Positions 21,550-37,620 are shown, counted from the stretch's first letter. The stretch is DNA of 64,000 nt from Micropterix aruncella (GCA_944548615.1 OX155972.1:9147082-9211081), one strand, 5' to 3'. The notes: a model not told the origin generated them from the sequence alone. A program made the numbers and translations.

Positions 21550-24500
21550 CAGCTGGTATTTCAATACCGGCTAGATAGCTGGGGATTTAGTGCGATGTAC
21601 CCTGCATTTTGTGATTAAGGCTCATACTTGGCACAATTGTTCCTTAGGTGGTCCTGAGTGGATTTAGACCGGGAGCCATCGGCGGCCACCCCGCGGGTGG
21701 CGGGGGGAGGGGGTGGAAGTTTGATTCCGCCGCGCGTCACTTTGAGCGTTTTATCTTTCGGACTATAAGTACTTGGGCAAGTTAGATATCATTTTCGGGT
21801 AACTTAATGATAACAAATTCATTTCTGGAAGAAAAAAAATACCTATCCATAGAAAATATATGAAATAATTGGTAAAATCCAAAAATCGTTTACATCTTTT
21901 TTTTACTTATACGAAGTTTACTTTTTAACCATAAGAGTTATCGGTATGCAAAAAATATATTCTGATAGCCACACTAACTTGAATTACAGACATATATTTT
22001 TTATTCGACTGATATTGTAAAATGTGAGTGAAAAAAATATAATTCATCGCACGGCAGACCGGCGTCTTACGTCCGTTACGTATAGACGGCCATCGTTAGA
22101 TAATTACTTATCGGATTATTTAGTTTCTGCGATTGGCCAGTGAGTTAAAAACAAGAAGTACAATCGTTATTATTATTATGATAACTATATTATTATTGTT
22201 TTTACTATTTAATAAAAATAATTCATCATTCACACACCGTAGGTACTAACTGATATTTGTGCACGTACCTTAAATACCTAAGTATTAATTTGTCTGCAAT
22301 CCCTACCACTTCGTTGAAAAAATAATAGTAAGTATTATATACATATGATATAAGCACATACCTACCCATACTTACTTAATTGCTAGGAGAAACTATTAAA
22401 ACACTGAAAATTGGCTATTTTTTTGAATGCCTATTTTCAAATTTTTCATTTCATTTCAGGTGAAACAGGAGCAACAACCTCGCTTTTTGTGGCCCTATAA
22501 GTGAAAAATGTATGGGCTATGACTTTACAAATTTTATACCAATTTAGATGATGAATTTGTACTTTTTTAGTTTTTAAATGTATGATTAACTTTAATCTTA
22601 TTATTTAACACTTTACTGACTATTTTGCATATTACCCCTAGGGTACTTTCAACAACTTTTAGTACGTTTTCGAACCTACTCGAATTATTGACTATTTCAA
22701 TTATTAGGCTTCTATTTGGATTATTTAATTTTTTACTGACTATTTTAGTTAGTATGATGATTGACTCTTAGTAGGTACCCATTAAAATTATTGACTCGTT
22801 TAATTAATAAGCCTTTATTTTGTGTTGTAATAAGATTTTACAATAAATAACTTTTAGTAGGTTCCAATGTTTCTAAGATACTATTTTTCCAATCTAATAG
22901 CTTAATTATTAACAACCTATGTATGTTAAGTAAAGATTAGAGTAGTAATTAGATTTACTACCTAATACAAATATTTTGCCACGTCCAAGAGCGGTTTTTA
23001 GCCACCAATTGGACACGACGTAAATATTATGTATGTTATATACTTAATATATCCTATCTAAACAAACATTATAATTTTTACCTAAGGCATTCGCAATATC
23101 ATGACAGCAGAAGTACTTTCCAGTACCTTTGTGTTTTCCAGTACCTTTGTGCACCCACAACTCCTCAAGCTGGGTAATTGTGGTAATTTGCCTTTCTGCT
23201 GCTGCTGGTCTGCGAAGCCAGTATCCATAGTCAATAGCATAATTTTTGTCAAGCCATGAGTGACAGTATCCATCATGAGAGTGTCCATCATGCACCATCA
23301 TGAGAGTGTCCACATCTTCGTGGTTACGTATCACGTAACCACGAAGAAGCGTACGCTTTGTATCACTTGTGATATTGGTTAAAATATTTGGTCCACCCAT
23401 GTTGCAAACTTCTTTGCCGTTGTCAGAGCAAACAATCCTTCCCTAAGGAATTGTTCATCATCAAATTGGCCTAACCTTTAGGTAGTTTCGTCGTAGCAGT
23501 GACCCGGTTCTTTGAATGTTTCCTCTGTTAATATTTTTTTATGCTTTCGTTGTTATACGTCCCAAACCATATCTACTTTTGAAACCCTGTAAGTTCTTTG
23601 CAGAGAAATGGTATACATACTGGTGTAAAAATTCTCCAAAGTCTTCCTATTTCCTGAACTCAGCATGTGGACTAATGCAGATCCATGTAGAATTTTCGCT
23701 CGTGGGGGGCGTTTGGAACGGTTGCAGTGCCAAAAATACTAGTAATCGATTTTAGTAGGTCTGACCTTGTTCTAGATCGCAATTTACCCATTGAAGAAAG
23801 TGCTGGAGGACTGGCTTGGTTTTCTTGCGCCAAGAATGAATCGAGATCTTCTACTCTGTGCTCACAGGTTGCAATATAAAGTTTGCTGAATAGACTGCAG
23901 TCATTCTAAAAGCCTCTTATTTTTACTTTCGTTTTGCTCTCACTCTTTTTTTATGTATTTTAATAACTTGTATAATTATATTGTGTATATACTTATTGTA
24001 TAATGAGACATCATTAAGTTTGGTTGGATCCAGTAAACTTTTTTTATAGTTTATGTGTAATCTTCCTTTACAAATGTTATGTATTTAGGAGCAATAGCTT
24101 TACAAGATCAAAAACTCTTTGCCGCTTTTTTCTATATTGAATACTGCATTTACAACTTCAATACATAGAAGTCTGGAGACTGTTCGACAAAAGGATTTCC
24201 TGGAGTATTTATTGTAACTATCGGTGATTGCAGGTCTAGAATAAAGTTCTTCTTATTTGCGGCAGTGTCAGAAAGATGGCTGCCGTGTTCATCTGTTGCG
24301 CTGTTCTCCGTAACAAAACATCCGGCTCAAAACTGTAAACGGTATCTACCAATTCAGGTCCAGCGAGAAGCCACTTAGTCAGGGTTTTCAGTCAAACCAA
24401 TCAATTCTGTGACGTGTAAAATAATATTATGTTGCATAATGAAGAAGTAATCACAAACTATTTAGCGTAAAGATGAATGTGAGTGTAAAAATAGGTCCTA

Positions 24501-25665
24501 ACTATGTACATCTCCTTTTAAAATTAATGTGGCACTCATTTGCTCATGTGCTTGGTCCAAAGCCATCCCCGTAAACTTGCGATCGCTTTTTCGACCCAAC
24601 TATTACACATTTTCAAAGTGCTTTAATAATTCTCCGTGCGGCAGACAAATTCTTTCACTGTTTACTACTGAACTGAGTGGATGGACCAAAACGTCACCAA
24701 AGAAGCGGGCACTGTTTGCTCAAAAGAGCGAGTAGTGCCCGCGCCGCTCTGCAGCTTGACGAACTTATCAACGCATTAACGTATGGTAAAATGCCCTCCC
24801 TTATGTAATTAAGTAGGTATGGGTAGGTATGTACTTGTATATACTACTTGCTATTATTTCTTCGACGAAATAGTAGGGATTACAGAAAAAAATAATACTT
24901 ACGTAAGTATTTAAGGTATGTTAAGCACAAGTAATTAGGTACGGTGTGTGAATGATTAATTATTTTTATTAAATAGAAAAAACAATAATAATATAATTAT
25001 CATACTAATAATTACCATTGTACTTGTTATTTTCAACTCACTAACCTATCGCAGTAACTAAATAATCCTATAAGTACTTATCTAACTTCGCTCGATGCCC
25101 GTAACTTAGCAGGCGTAATACACCGGTCTGCCGTGCGATGAATTATATTTTTTTCACTCACTTTTTACCATGGCAGTCCAATAAAATATATATTGGTGTA
25201 ATTAAGATAAGTGTGACTTTCGGAATATATTTTTTGAAACCCGATACCTCTTATGGTTAAAAAATAAACTTTGAATATGTAAAAAAAATATGTGAATGAT
25301 TTTTGGATGTTACCAATTATTTCATATTTTTTCTATGGACCGGTATTTTTTTTCTTCTAGAAATGAATTCCTTATCATTGAGTTACCCAGAAATGATATC
25401 CCACTTGCCCTAGTACCTATAGTCCGAGAGATATAGGGCTCAAAGTGACGCGCGGCGGAATCAAACTTCCACCCCCTCCCCCCGCCACCCGCAGGGTGGC
25501 CCCTAATGGCTCCCGATCTAAATCCACTCAGGACCACCTAAGGAACACTTGTTCCAAGTATGAGCCTTTAATCACAAAATGCAGGGTTCCCATACAAACT
25601 GTTGCACTAAATCCCCAGCTAAGACGCGGGATGCCGGCTGAAAACCGGGATTCTCGTTTTTTGAC
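21550..25665 (-). mobile_element. Transposon-like unit with ~830-bp inverted arms
   Basis: 21550-22385 and 24806-25665 are inverted copies of each other; for example CCGGGAGCCATCGGCGG / CCCCTAATGGCTCCCG, and GCACGGCAGACCGG / CCGGTCTGCCGTGC. The 2.4-kb interior holds minus-strand coding relics: an AHEQ-like stretch and GLTENPD-like text at about 24300-24560, then MGGPNILTNITSDTKRTLL at 23340-23400. These resemble an uncharacterised transposon-associated protein of insects and cnidarians, but I cannot place it in a superfamily. Many stops make it inactive. Confidence 0.7.
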
Positions 25666-25824
25666 TCTGTGAAAAACGGCAGCGGAGTCCACAGTCTACA
25701 AAAATCAATTTCTGGGGTCCGATGGAGTTTCTGCCATTTTTACTAAAAACTTAATTTACACAGAAAATACTCATTATTACCTATAGATACAAGTAAATAT
25801 ATTAAACGGAATAGAAAACATGAT

Positions 25825-29210
<3,386 letters not shown>

Positions 29211-29290
29211 AATTAATTCAAGTATAGTACACCCAGACATACATTTTAAACACTACAGAAACCTAAAATATATATTTGTTTGACCTACAG

Positions 29291-29476
29291 ATGGGGAGCA
29301 GAACATGCCTGTTCATATCGTTGTGTGTAGCAGTAGCTGTTGCGGCTTACTTCCACCACAAGCTGACATTTGTTCCGCCTCTCCCTGAACTGGACCTGGA
29401 CGCCTGGTGGGGTCCTGGTAGTCCGAAGAAGATGGATACAGCCATCCGACCGTTCAAGATCAACTTCACAGAGGAG
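29291..29476 (+). CDS. JHEH: JHEH exon 1 (residues 1-62)
   Basis: ATG lies directly after a TTTGACCTACAG acceptor, so a 5' untranslated exon probably lies upstream; no promoter could be identified. The exon encodes the membrane anchor (MGSRTCLFISLCVAVAVAAY), the linker HHKLTFVPPLPEL, the DAWWGPG motif typical of microsomal epoxide hydrolases, and the start of the N-terminal EHN region (IRPFKINFTEE). Donor GAG|GTAAGA, phase 0. Confidence 0.93.
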
Positions 29477-30291
29477 GTAAGATTAAGAACCTCGATTTTA
29501 TTTCATTTGTCCAAACTTAAGACAGTAACACCATTACAATGGATCTTAACCTAATTATCACGTCGAACGCCATTGTTAATACTGTAACTGCAAGCTAAAA
29601 TGTATGGGTCGTCTACCAGTGGTCTAGAGAGAATGGTCTATAAGTCGTAATTCGATTACATTAAAACGCAACTGCCAGGTTATCCAGCTATTCAACACGG
29701 CACACTAGTCATCATTTAATTGCCCCCAATACAATCAGTCTTAAATACAATGGACATAGCTGCATTCTAATAGTAAAAAACTGACTGCTGGCGGTCGGCT
29801 TGACCATAGCAACTGAAACACTCCATGCAATCGGTCTTATATATGAGTACAATACAGTCAACTGCAAATTGACGGCTGGCAGTCAGCTTACTCATAACAA
29901 CATAGCGACTGTATTCAAACAGTAGCAACTTACAACTTTTAGTTAGATTATCCATAACAACATAAAGGTCACAACTTCTACGTATGAGTATATTTTGGTC
30001 GTGCGGTAATACCTGTAGATGGCAGGGTCGTCGATTTAAAGCTTAATGTCGAGCGATCGGTCGAGCGCGAACAATGTAATCATTTTATTATCGTTGGTTG
30101 AAAGTATTCCAAGATGGTCATCTTAGTTAATTGGTTGGTTCAATCAAGGTGTATACCCCCGGAATTATTGGTAATGGAGGGACCGTTTCACGGTTAGTAT
30201 AGTGACAATCATTGCAGTACCTACTGGTACTACACACGTGCATTAATGGTGCACATCAACCCAGCGAAATTGCCAGCGCAATTGTGCTATA
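29477..30291. other. JHEH intron 1, first part: nothing recognised
   Basis: Non-coding, moderately AT-rich, before the first inverted-repeat element. No gene or RNA signal. Confidence 0.45.
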
Positions 30292-30625
30292 CAGGTGAGT
30301 TTTGATTAGTGACATCATTGTAGTGGGTGAATCAGTACGAGTAAGTAAGCAACTTTTGATATTAAATTAAATAAAAACGATTTTTAAACTTTTTATTTTG
30401 ATTATGACAGCGACAGTTGGAGAAGTCGATCAGCTGTTCATGTTGACCTACTTACGCGTTGCGTTTACAACTGCAAACAGTACCAAGGTCACTGGTCGTC
30501 ACGACGGAGGTGCGGTCGAATCGCGGGCCGTTTTTACGCATAATAATGTCTCTCAATCTGTCGTTTATTATGAAATTAAAAAATAATTAATTTAAAAGTG
30601 ATTAGTTATAAAAGTGACACTTAAT

Positions 30626-31599
30626 CAGGGTTGGCTTGATTTTCCCCAACCCGAAAAAATCCACTGGGTTAAATTGGGTAAAACCCACCTGAAAAAACCC
30701 GAGGGTTTTTGACGAATGTGGGTTTTTGAAAAAATACTTATTGACATTGATGATACTGACACTGAGCGAGACGATCCAGCAGTAGAACCCTCTGTTGAAT
30801 GTGATGATATTGAAACAAATTCTTGAAGTTGAAATTCATCGGAATCCAAATCATTGTGCTGGTAACCCCGACGCCGGTTCACGTACCCGTCCCGTGCCCT
30901 AACTAAAGCCTTGTTCATGTGCGCTCGTATACGTTCAATTTTTCCACTTATTCCTATTTTACAGTATTTACACTGCACTTTTTATTATCTATTTTAATAA
31001 CTTCTGTCCATTCTGCCCCTTCCTTTCTACCATCTCCGACTACTTTTGGCATGATTTATAAGATAACTTATGGATAATATTGTTACGTGAATAGACAGCA
31101 GAAGATGCAAAAACACGGTAGAACACTCAATTCGATTTATTACAAAACTATAACAATACTCTTCAAGCGACAAAGACCCTTATACACACTTCAATATACA
31201 CTATTTAGTTCTAAAATCGTTTGCACTACTACTCAATACTTTCGCGCCGAAACAGCGCCACTAGCGGTTGTTAGTGTTAACTCTTATCTTGATGTGAAAA
31301 TAAAGGGGATCTCCCCGACAACTGACAATAACGATTTTCGATGGAATTCCCTTCATGGTAGTGTTACAACTTTATTCAGTAGTAAATAGATTCGGATTGG
31401 GAGAAAAAAATGCAATAAAATGGTAGTAAAATAAAATTAAATGTTAAATTAAAATATTTTCATTTAAAATTCTCATTAACTCCGAAAAAACCCGAAATTC
31501 CTCGAAAAAGCCCGAAAAAGCCCGAAAATCCCCGAAAAAACCCGAAATAACCCAGTGGGCAGATATTTTTTGATAAAATCCGGGTTTTTGCCAACCCTG
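30626..31599 (-). mobile_element. hAT element with BED zinc-finger relic
   Basis: Ends CAGGGTTGGC at 30626 and its complement at 31599; perfect 8-bp target duplication CACTTAAT (30618-30625 and 31600-31607). On the - strand, GAEWTEVIKIDNKK at about 31010 and, one frame over, QCKYCKIGISGKIERIRAHMNK at about 30970-30905 form the start of a BED zinc finger (Cys-x2-Cys and His). The catalytic part is gone. A TTACAAAAC-containing segment at about 31080-31375 may be a further insertion. Confidence 0.85.
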
Positions 31600-31734
31600 C
31601 ACTTAATCCCGCCAGGCGCAGTGCGTCTAAATACGCGATGATGTGTTTTAAACGCGCAATAATGCGCACGTTACACGTTAATTTCTTATGTTGTTACTAA
31701 ACACATACTTTCAGTGCAGAATTATTATTATTAA

Positions 31735-31805
31735 TAATAATTAAACGCTTTATTTGCCTAAACAAAAAGGCGAGCTTATTGCCTAAAAGCAATATCTTAC
31801 AGCTA
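31735..31805 (-). mobile_element. LINE family L 3' end fragment
   Basis: TTTATTTGCCTAAACAAAAAGG and GCTTATTGCC..GCAATATCTTACA correspond in reverse to the 3' end of the LINE at 38700-40370 and to 32872-32945. Confidence 0.6.
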
Positions 31806-32395
31806 ATTTTAACGCGTATGCATCGGTAATATGGCAAAATCGGTGTGTTTTTTGTTTTTTTTATTTTATTTTGTTATTTCCATCTATTAATTACGTTTGC
31901 GACTATTGTGACATGCAATGATTTGCTCACTGAAAGTAAACAATGCAACCGCTAGTTAGCAATCTGTGAGTTTTCTCCTGTATTCAAGTAAATTACTGTT
32001 TTTAACTATTAGGTATATTCTAGGCCCTGTTTCTTTTGTAATATCTATGCCGTTTTAAAAAAAAGTTTCAATAGTGGTAGTAAATGTCTCAAGTATTCCA
32101 AATAAATTGTCAAGAAATAACAGCGCAGCGCTATCTATAGCCTTGCCGCACGACTATTGTGTTCAACATATCGCCGTTGAAGGTCGCCGACTTCAAGGAC
32201 CGATGCTATTAGCAATGTCAAGTAAACAGCTGATCGGTTCTCAAACTGTTTTAAATCATTTGGAATGAAATGTAATTTTAAAATAATTTTTATATATTAT
32301 TTGTTTTAAGTTAACAATTGAATATAAATTTTGCTTACTTGCTCGCACTGATTCACCCACTATAAGGATGTCACTAATTAAAAACTCACGGTGTA

Positions 32396-32871
32396 GAATG
32401 CCGGACTCTTTAAAGTGGATTATCGGTCACATGCCATAGTGGAATTTTAAAGTATTGGCGTGTAGCATCTTTCAAAAACAAACAAGACCAAAAATATTTA
32501 AATAAAATAGTCAATTTTCAGTTTTTTGATATTTGGAGAGACTTTTCTGAAATTATTTTAGATAAAAAAAATAAATAATTCGCAACTCATGTGTGCCGGT
32601 GCTAGCTAAAATAATTTGAGACTTTGGAAGTTGTTATAAATTAACATCATCGTTATTTATAACAAACGGATTTTTTTTCTAATTCGTCCAAAAAATCCAT
32701 TTCATCCAAAAAATTCTCAATTTCGGCTCTGCGCTCAACTTGAATCTGCTTGAAAACTTTACAGTGTTAAAATATTACAAATGCCCTTCTTAGACAATTA
32801 GAAATAAAAAAAAATATTACACATTTTTTGTAACGTTTTGTCTAAAATTTAATAATAAAATAATAATAATA
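32396..32871. other. JHEH intron 1 stretch without recognised features
   Basis: AT-rich, no gene or repeat boundary seen. Confidence 0.4.
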
Positions 32872-33417
32872 AGATCTTTATTTACGCTTAAACAATAATA
32901 TACGAAAAGGGGAGCTTATTGCCACATGGCAATATCTTGCAACTAACCTAATCTGCTCATTGTGGAAATAAATAGTATTAAACAATTAAGTTATTCTGCG
33001 TATAATACAAACTAATATATTGAAAACTAAGAATGCCAGAGGAGAGAAAGGAGTAGTTAAAGAAGCAGCGACAAAAATGTGCAAGATTTTTGTAAAAGCT
33101 GCTACTTTCAGATCAGACAGTATTTTGGCCATAGGATGCTGGGGCAGAGCCAGCAGGCGAGACCCCGGGACACCTGGTTCTGGCGTACTAGGGAAGGTGT
33201 AACTTTAATTAGTACCCCCATCATGATTTGGAAAAGCTGAAAATTCACCAATAGACAGTGGATGTAATACAGAACTCGAAACAAATGGTCAGACTGCTTA
33301 ATAGTAGAATGCGTGGCGTCAGCATTACTCCATACATGTCACAAAAATGAAGTCCATTATATTGCGCGGCGCATTAGACCGATGCGTAATAATTACCGAT
33401 AAATACGTACCGACGTA

Positions 33418-34192
33418 CACTGCCGGCCAAAAGTTTGAGACCACCTACATCAAGGAAGAAAAATGAAATAAAAGTCAAAATACGAAGCAAGAGGTTAAAT
33501 TATTATTTGAAATACTTATTTACTACTTATTTACACATATATCAAGAAGAAAACCAAAAATATCAATAAATTACATTAAAAATGCCGTTCATATTTTAAA
33601 CAGATTTTTCGTCAAAAAACCCTCCCTTTCATTTTATTACATTTTTCTTTAGTCTGCATACAAGGAATCAATTTGTCCACTGTATCTTGTGAAATATTGT
33701 TCCAGCTTTCTTGTAAAGTCTTCCACATGTCTTTTTGCGAGGAGGGACAACAACTGCGCACATTTCTATCAAGCTCTTCCCACAGAAGCTCAATTGGGTT
33801 GAGATCCGGGCTCTGAGGGGGCCACACCATGTTTTTTAACACCCCTTCTGTTTATTTACATTCTAAATAACTCCTGCATAATTGTGAACTAGGTTTGGGA
33901 TCTTTATCTTGTTGGAAAAAAATCCATTTTCAATTAATCTTAAACCAGACAGAACGGCATTTTGCTGTAGTATTTGTTTATACTGCTCCTTTTTCATGAT
34001 TCCATCGACTCGTACCAAATTTCCGGTTCCATGGACTGAGAAGCAATCCCAGACCATAATGGAACCACAACCATGCTTGACTGTTGGCACCATAGAGCCT
34101 GGCATCATCTTTTTCTGGGCGCTACGTCGAACAAAATTCGTCGTTTAGATCCAAATATTTCAAATTTGAATTCATTTGTCCAAAGAACTACT
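33418..34192 (-). pseudogene. Tc1-type transposase, C-terminal half
   Basis: The - strand reads VLWTNEFKFEIFGSKRR, then after a shift MMPGSMVPTVKHGCGSIMVWDC, and finally a [20 protein letters not shown] segment near 33830-33770. The Tc1-like terminus CACTGCCGGCCAAAAGTTTG lies at 33419. Frameshifts and stops are present. Confidence 0.88.
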
Positions 34193-34307
34193 AAGGCCAC
34201 AAAACAAAGAGAAACGGATGCAGTGGGCCCTTACCCATAGATGTTGGTCAGAAGACAACTTTCAAAAAGTTCTTTGGACATATAAATTCAAATTTGAAAT
34301 ATTTGGA
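34185..34307 (+). pseudogene. Tc1-type transposase, short opposed fragment
   Basis: The + strand reads LLRPQNKEKRMQWALTHR and FQKVLWTYKFKFEIFG, the segment just before and overlapping the start of the minus-strand fragment. The two therefore meet head to head with KFEIFG duplicated, a local inversion. Confidence 0.8.
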
Positions 34308-34848
34308 CTTCATTTTTGTGACATGTGTTGTGCTGACGCCACGCGCTCTATTTGTTAAGCAGTCTGTCCATTTGTTTCGAGTTCTTTATTGCATTCACTG
34401 TCTACTGATGAATTTTCAGCTTATCCAAAACACATTGGTGGTACTAATTAAAATTACACGTTTCCTAGTACGCCAGCGCCAGCGCCATCTGGCCTGTTGA
34501 CTCTACCCCGGAATTCTATGGTCAGAATACTGTCTAATCTGAAAGTATCAGCTTTTACAAAACTCTTGCAGTTTTTTGTCGCTGGATTCCTAACTAGACA
34601 AAGAAAGAGAAGAACTGGTAATTTCTTAGAAAAGTAGTACTTTTTGAGGCGAGTCTTGAATAATTCTAAAAAGACGAGTCTCGTATATTTGGTGGGATAT
34701 CGTTCCAGAGTCCTGCACCATAGAGTTATGCAGATAGAGTAGGAATAGAAATCAGTATCATGACGAGAAATTTTAAGTGAATTGTAAGAAGCTGGCCGAA
34801 GTTAGAGGCCGTGGGAACTTAAATGGTTTGAAAAGCTCGTGGAGATAG

Positions 34849-34888
34849 TATAATGTTGATTGGGAGTACACTCCCAATCAACATTATA
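34849..34888. repeat. Perfect 19-bp palindrome
   Basis: TATAATGTTGATTGGGAGT, two bases, then its exact complement. The related LINE copy at 35160 reads GATTGGGAGAGTACACG without it, so it is a small templated inverted insertion. Confidence 0.9.
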
Positions 34889-35328
34889 CACACGTACACG
34901 ATAGAGGTGAGTATAAAAATTTCTCCTTTGGCAACCGCTTTAAAATTTACACCTATTTCTTAGAAAAGTAGTACTTTTAGAGGTGAGTCTTGAATGATTC
35001 TGAAAAAAGTGAGCTTCGTATATTTGCTGGGAGATCATTCCAGAGACTTGCAGAAAGAGATGGAGTAGAAGTCAGTATCCTGAAGAGGAATTTCGAGTAA
35101 ATTGTAAGAGCTTGGCCGAGACCGTTTGAACTTAATGGCTCGATTAGCTCGTGGAGATAGAATGATGTTGATTGGGAGAGTACACGATAAAGGAAAGCAA
35201 CTATATGAACGTTTCTACTTTGGCATACTGGCAAGCATTTTACAATTTACAGTATTTCTACTTGTATTCTATCGGAGTAAACATTGTGTTAACTGTTTGA
35301 AAATTATATGATTTTTTTCCCATTCCAG

Positions 35329-35553
35329 ATGATTTCCGACTTGCGCTACAGACTGTCCAGGTCACGATTGGTAGAACCCCTGGAAGATGCAAAATTCATC
35401 TACGGAACCAACACTAACTATCTGAAAACCGTTTTGAATTACTGGAACAAGGAGTACAACTTTAAAGAACGCGAGGTATACTTTAATAAGTATCCGCATT
35501 ACAAGACGTATGTGCAGGGACTGGATATACATTTCATCCATGTTAAACCAAGG
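35329..35553 (+). CDS. JHEH: JHEH exon 2 (residues 63-137)
   Basis: Acceptor TTCCCATTCCAG, donor AGG|GTAAGT, phase 0 at both ends, 75 codons. It completes the EHN N-terminal domain: MISDLRYRLSRSRLVEPLED, then YLKTVLNYWNKEYNFKEREVY and GLDIHFIHVKPR, the strand leading into the alpha/beta-hydrolase core. The WNKEYNFKERE helix is characteristic of microsomal epoxide hydrolases. Confidence 0.95.
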
Positions 35554-35814
35554 GTAAGTTTTTGCCCTCTTTTTAGACTAATCATCGTCATCATTTATTA
35601 CATTACATTACATTCGTATCCAATTGGTAATTTTACCGCTTTCGAACGTTTCACATACTTTTAGGTAGTAATGAGCAAGTTACTTGTCAGTAACAGGTAT
35701 TTATTACAAGCTTTTTGTATGGTACTGCAATAGTTTGAGTGTCTTACCTATTTTAAAGACCAATGTAAAATCTAGTTGAGATAAAAGTTCATTATCATAA
35801 TTAAATATTTTTTT

Positions 35815-36730
35815 AAATTTATTTATTTTAAACACAACATGCAGAATTCATAAAATGGTCATACCAAGTAATGGTGCGAAGTAAACGACGACCCACATTC
35901 ACATGACCATGCTCAGCGCATGCCCAACTAGGCCGAATATAGCCTGTATCTGGGCATACGATTTTCAGACATGGGTGGAGAAGCATAACTGACGTATGTA
36001 CTCAGACACATACATATATACATATATAGATACATATACTTATATATATACACACATATATAAATATATTTATAGATATATATATACACATTTACACATA
36101 TATAGATACATGTATCTATATATAAAAGTATATATATATATACTTTTATAATACATATATAAATATATTCATAGATACACATACACATATACATATATAT
36201 ACACATATACACACTATATATATTTATATATATGGTGTGTATATGTATATTATTTTTAAAAGATGATTTGCAGAAAATCATTCTCTGTCCTTGAACGAGC
36301 TATATCGTCAAGAAGCCATTTTTTTTATTTTTTTTATTGAATAAAAAGGAACTTTTTTTTTATGTCGTCATCAAGACGGTGGAATATTTTGGGTGCTATA
36401 AAATTTAATTGTCTCTGGGCAAATGATGAATAAACTCGGGGAACGGCATAATTCAAGGCTGCAGATTCTCTTGTAGTTCTGTGTTGCTGGCTTCGTGGTC
36501 GTTTATCTAGGGTTCGATGGAAGAACATGAGTGACTGTTTCACAAACAGCTGGCGTATATCTAACAGCTCACTTTCTTGGAAAAGCATGTTGGAATCATA
36601 TCGTGGGGGCCTTCTATTGATTACCCTCAACAGAAGCTTTTGGGCTTTCACTAGAGGATCCAAGACAGATTTCGCAAATGCTCCCCACGCTATTATTCAG
36701 TGCACCCATAAACCTTGACATAGGGCCATG
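35815..36730 (-). pseudogene. LINE family M 3' fragment in JHEH intron 2
   Basis: The - strand reads MDPLVKAQKLLLRVINRRPP and LFQESELLDIRQLFVKQSL, the C-terminal domain of a CR1/Jockey-type reverse transcriptase; the 3' UTR runs to the TTTATTTATTTT at 35815. The same element on + is at 55924-56600. A degenerate TA/CA-rich stretch (about 35998-36245) lies inside. Confidence 0.8.
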
Positions 36731-37607
36731 TAAACTGTATATATACAATATGTAAACAATAATCTGTCTACTTGCCGGGAAAGTCTTGGGGTGAGACCAT
36801 CTTTTTTTTTAGTTTGAAGAATCTACTACCTGCTTCCGCGAGCTTATTTCAGGTGCTGGCGCCTGCACCCGCGGCACTGCCATAAAACTAACGCTATAAT
36901 TTTTTTATTTTATAGCAAACTTACAGATAGTAAATATATAATAATAGTATCTTAAAAACATATTTTAACGAAACAAATTTATTATCCTATGAATAGTTTG
37001 CAATGCTTGCATTACACAATAACATAGAAATAACATGTTGATAGTAGAAAAAAATTATAATAATATAAGGGTAAGAAAAGAAATAATTAAATAAGTTGTT
37101 AATAAGGTTATTTGGATAGAGCAAAATAGAAGTATAAGTAATTGGATAATAATATTTATTATATATAATATGATATAATACAATAGTATGGCATAATATA
37201 ATAATCATATAATACAGTAGGTACATTAGGATGGCAGTTAGTGAAATCTTAAAAAGTAGGAGATTGGCTAGGTATGATCGAATCTTTTATTATATTTATG
37301 GAATCATAAAATACATCCAATCCTTTACACGATTTATCAAAAACGCGACACATTCTGGCCAAAGGTCTATTCGATCCGATGTTGTTATGGCAAGCGACAA
37401 CCGAAAATGTTTGAGAGCTCCTCGATAGTCAATTGACACTGCCTTAAAACTAGCTGCCCTGGAACAAGTCCTGGCACTTAGTTGGGCAGCAGCAGTACAT
37501 AAATGCTAATGCTCATATCGGCCGTTATCAATTTTAATTTTAATTTTAATTATATTTCTTTTTTTAATTGATATGATTATTAGTGATACTTATGCATTGT
37601 TAATGAA
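36731..37607. other. JHEH intron 2 stretch, AT-rich
   Basis: 36890-37230 is very AT-rich. On the - strand about 37500-37290 a 64-codon frame reads AAQLSARTCSRAASFKAVSI onward; it may be a mobile-element relic but is not identified. Confidence 0.35.
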
Positions 37608-37620
37608 TTGTTAAATTAAT

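Larger units (their letters stand above)
30292..32395. mobile_element. Element with ~65-bp inverted termini, host of a hAT insertion
   Basis: 30292-30353 and 32334-32395 are inverted: GTGGGTGAATCAGTRCGAG followed by AAGTAAGCAA on the left matches its complement on the right. A weaker internal inverted match (GATCAGCTGTT) lies near 30430 and 32230. The superfamily is unclear because target duplications could not be fixed. A hAT at 30626-31599 sits inside. Confidence 0.6.
33045..34600. mobile_element. Long inverted-repeat (foldback-like) unit with Tc1 pieces in its loop
   Basis: Arms of about 300 bp, 33045-33362 and 34308-34600, are imperfect reverse complements; for example GAACTCGAAACAAATGG on the left and CCATTTGTTTCGAGTTC on the right, plus GACTGCTTAA / TTAAGCAGTC. 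The unit splits a LINE family L copy. The 945-bp loop holds two opposed Tc1 fragments. Confidence 0.75.
32872..35260 (-). mobile_element. LINE family L copies, minus strand, interrupted and internally duplicated
   Basis: The 3' end lies at 32872 (TTTATTTACGCTTAAAC, CATGGCAATATCTTGCA). The coding tail appears twice in the same orientation, at about 34597-34957 and 34958-35260, each starting CTTAGAAAAGTAGTACTTT. The second reads MPVCQSRNVHIVAFLYRVLS and SLWNDLPANIRSS on the - strand, matching the + strand copy at 39842-40141. A foreign inverted-repeat unit separates the 3' end from the rest (about 33045-34600). Confidence 0.75.
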
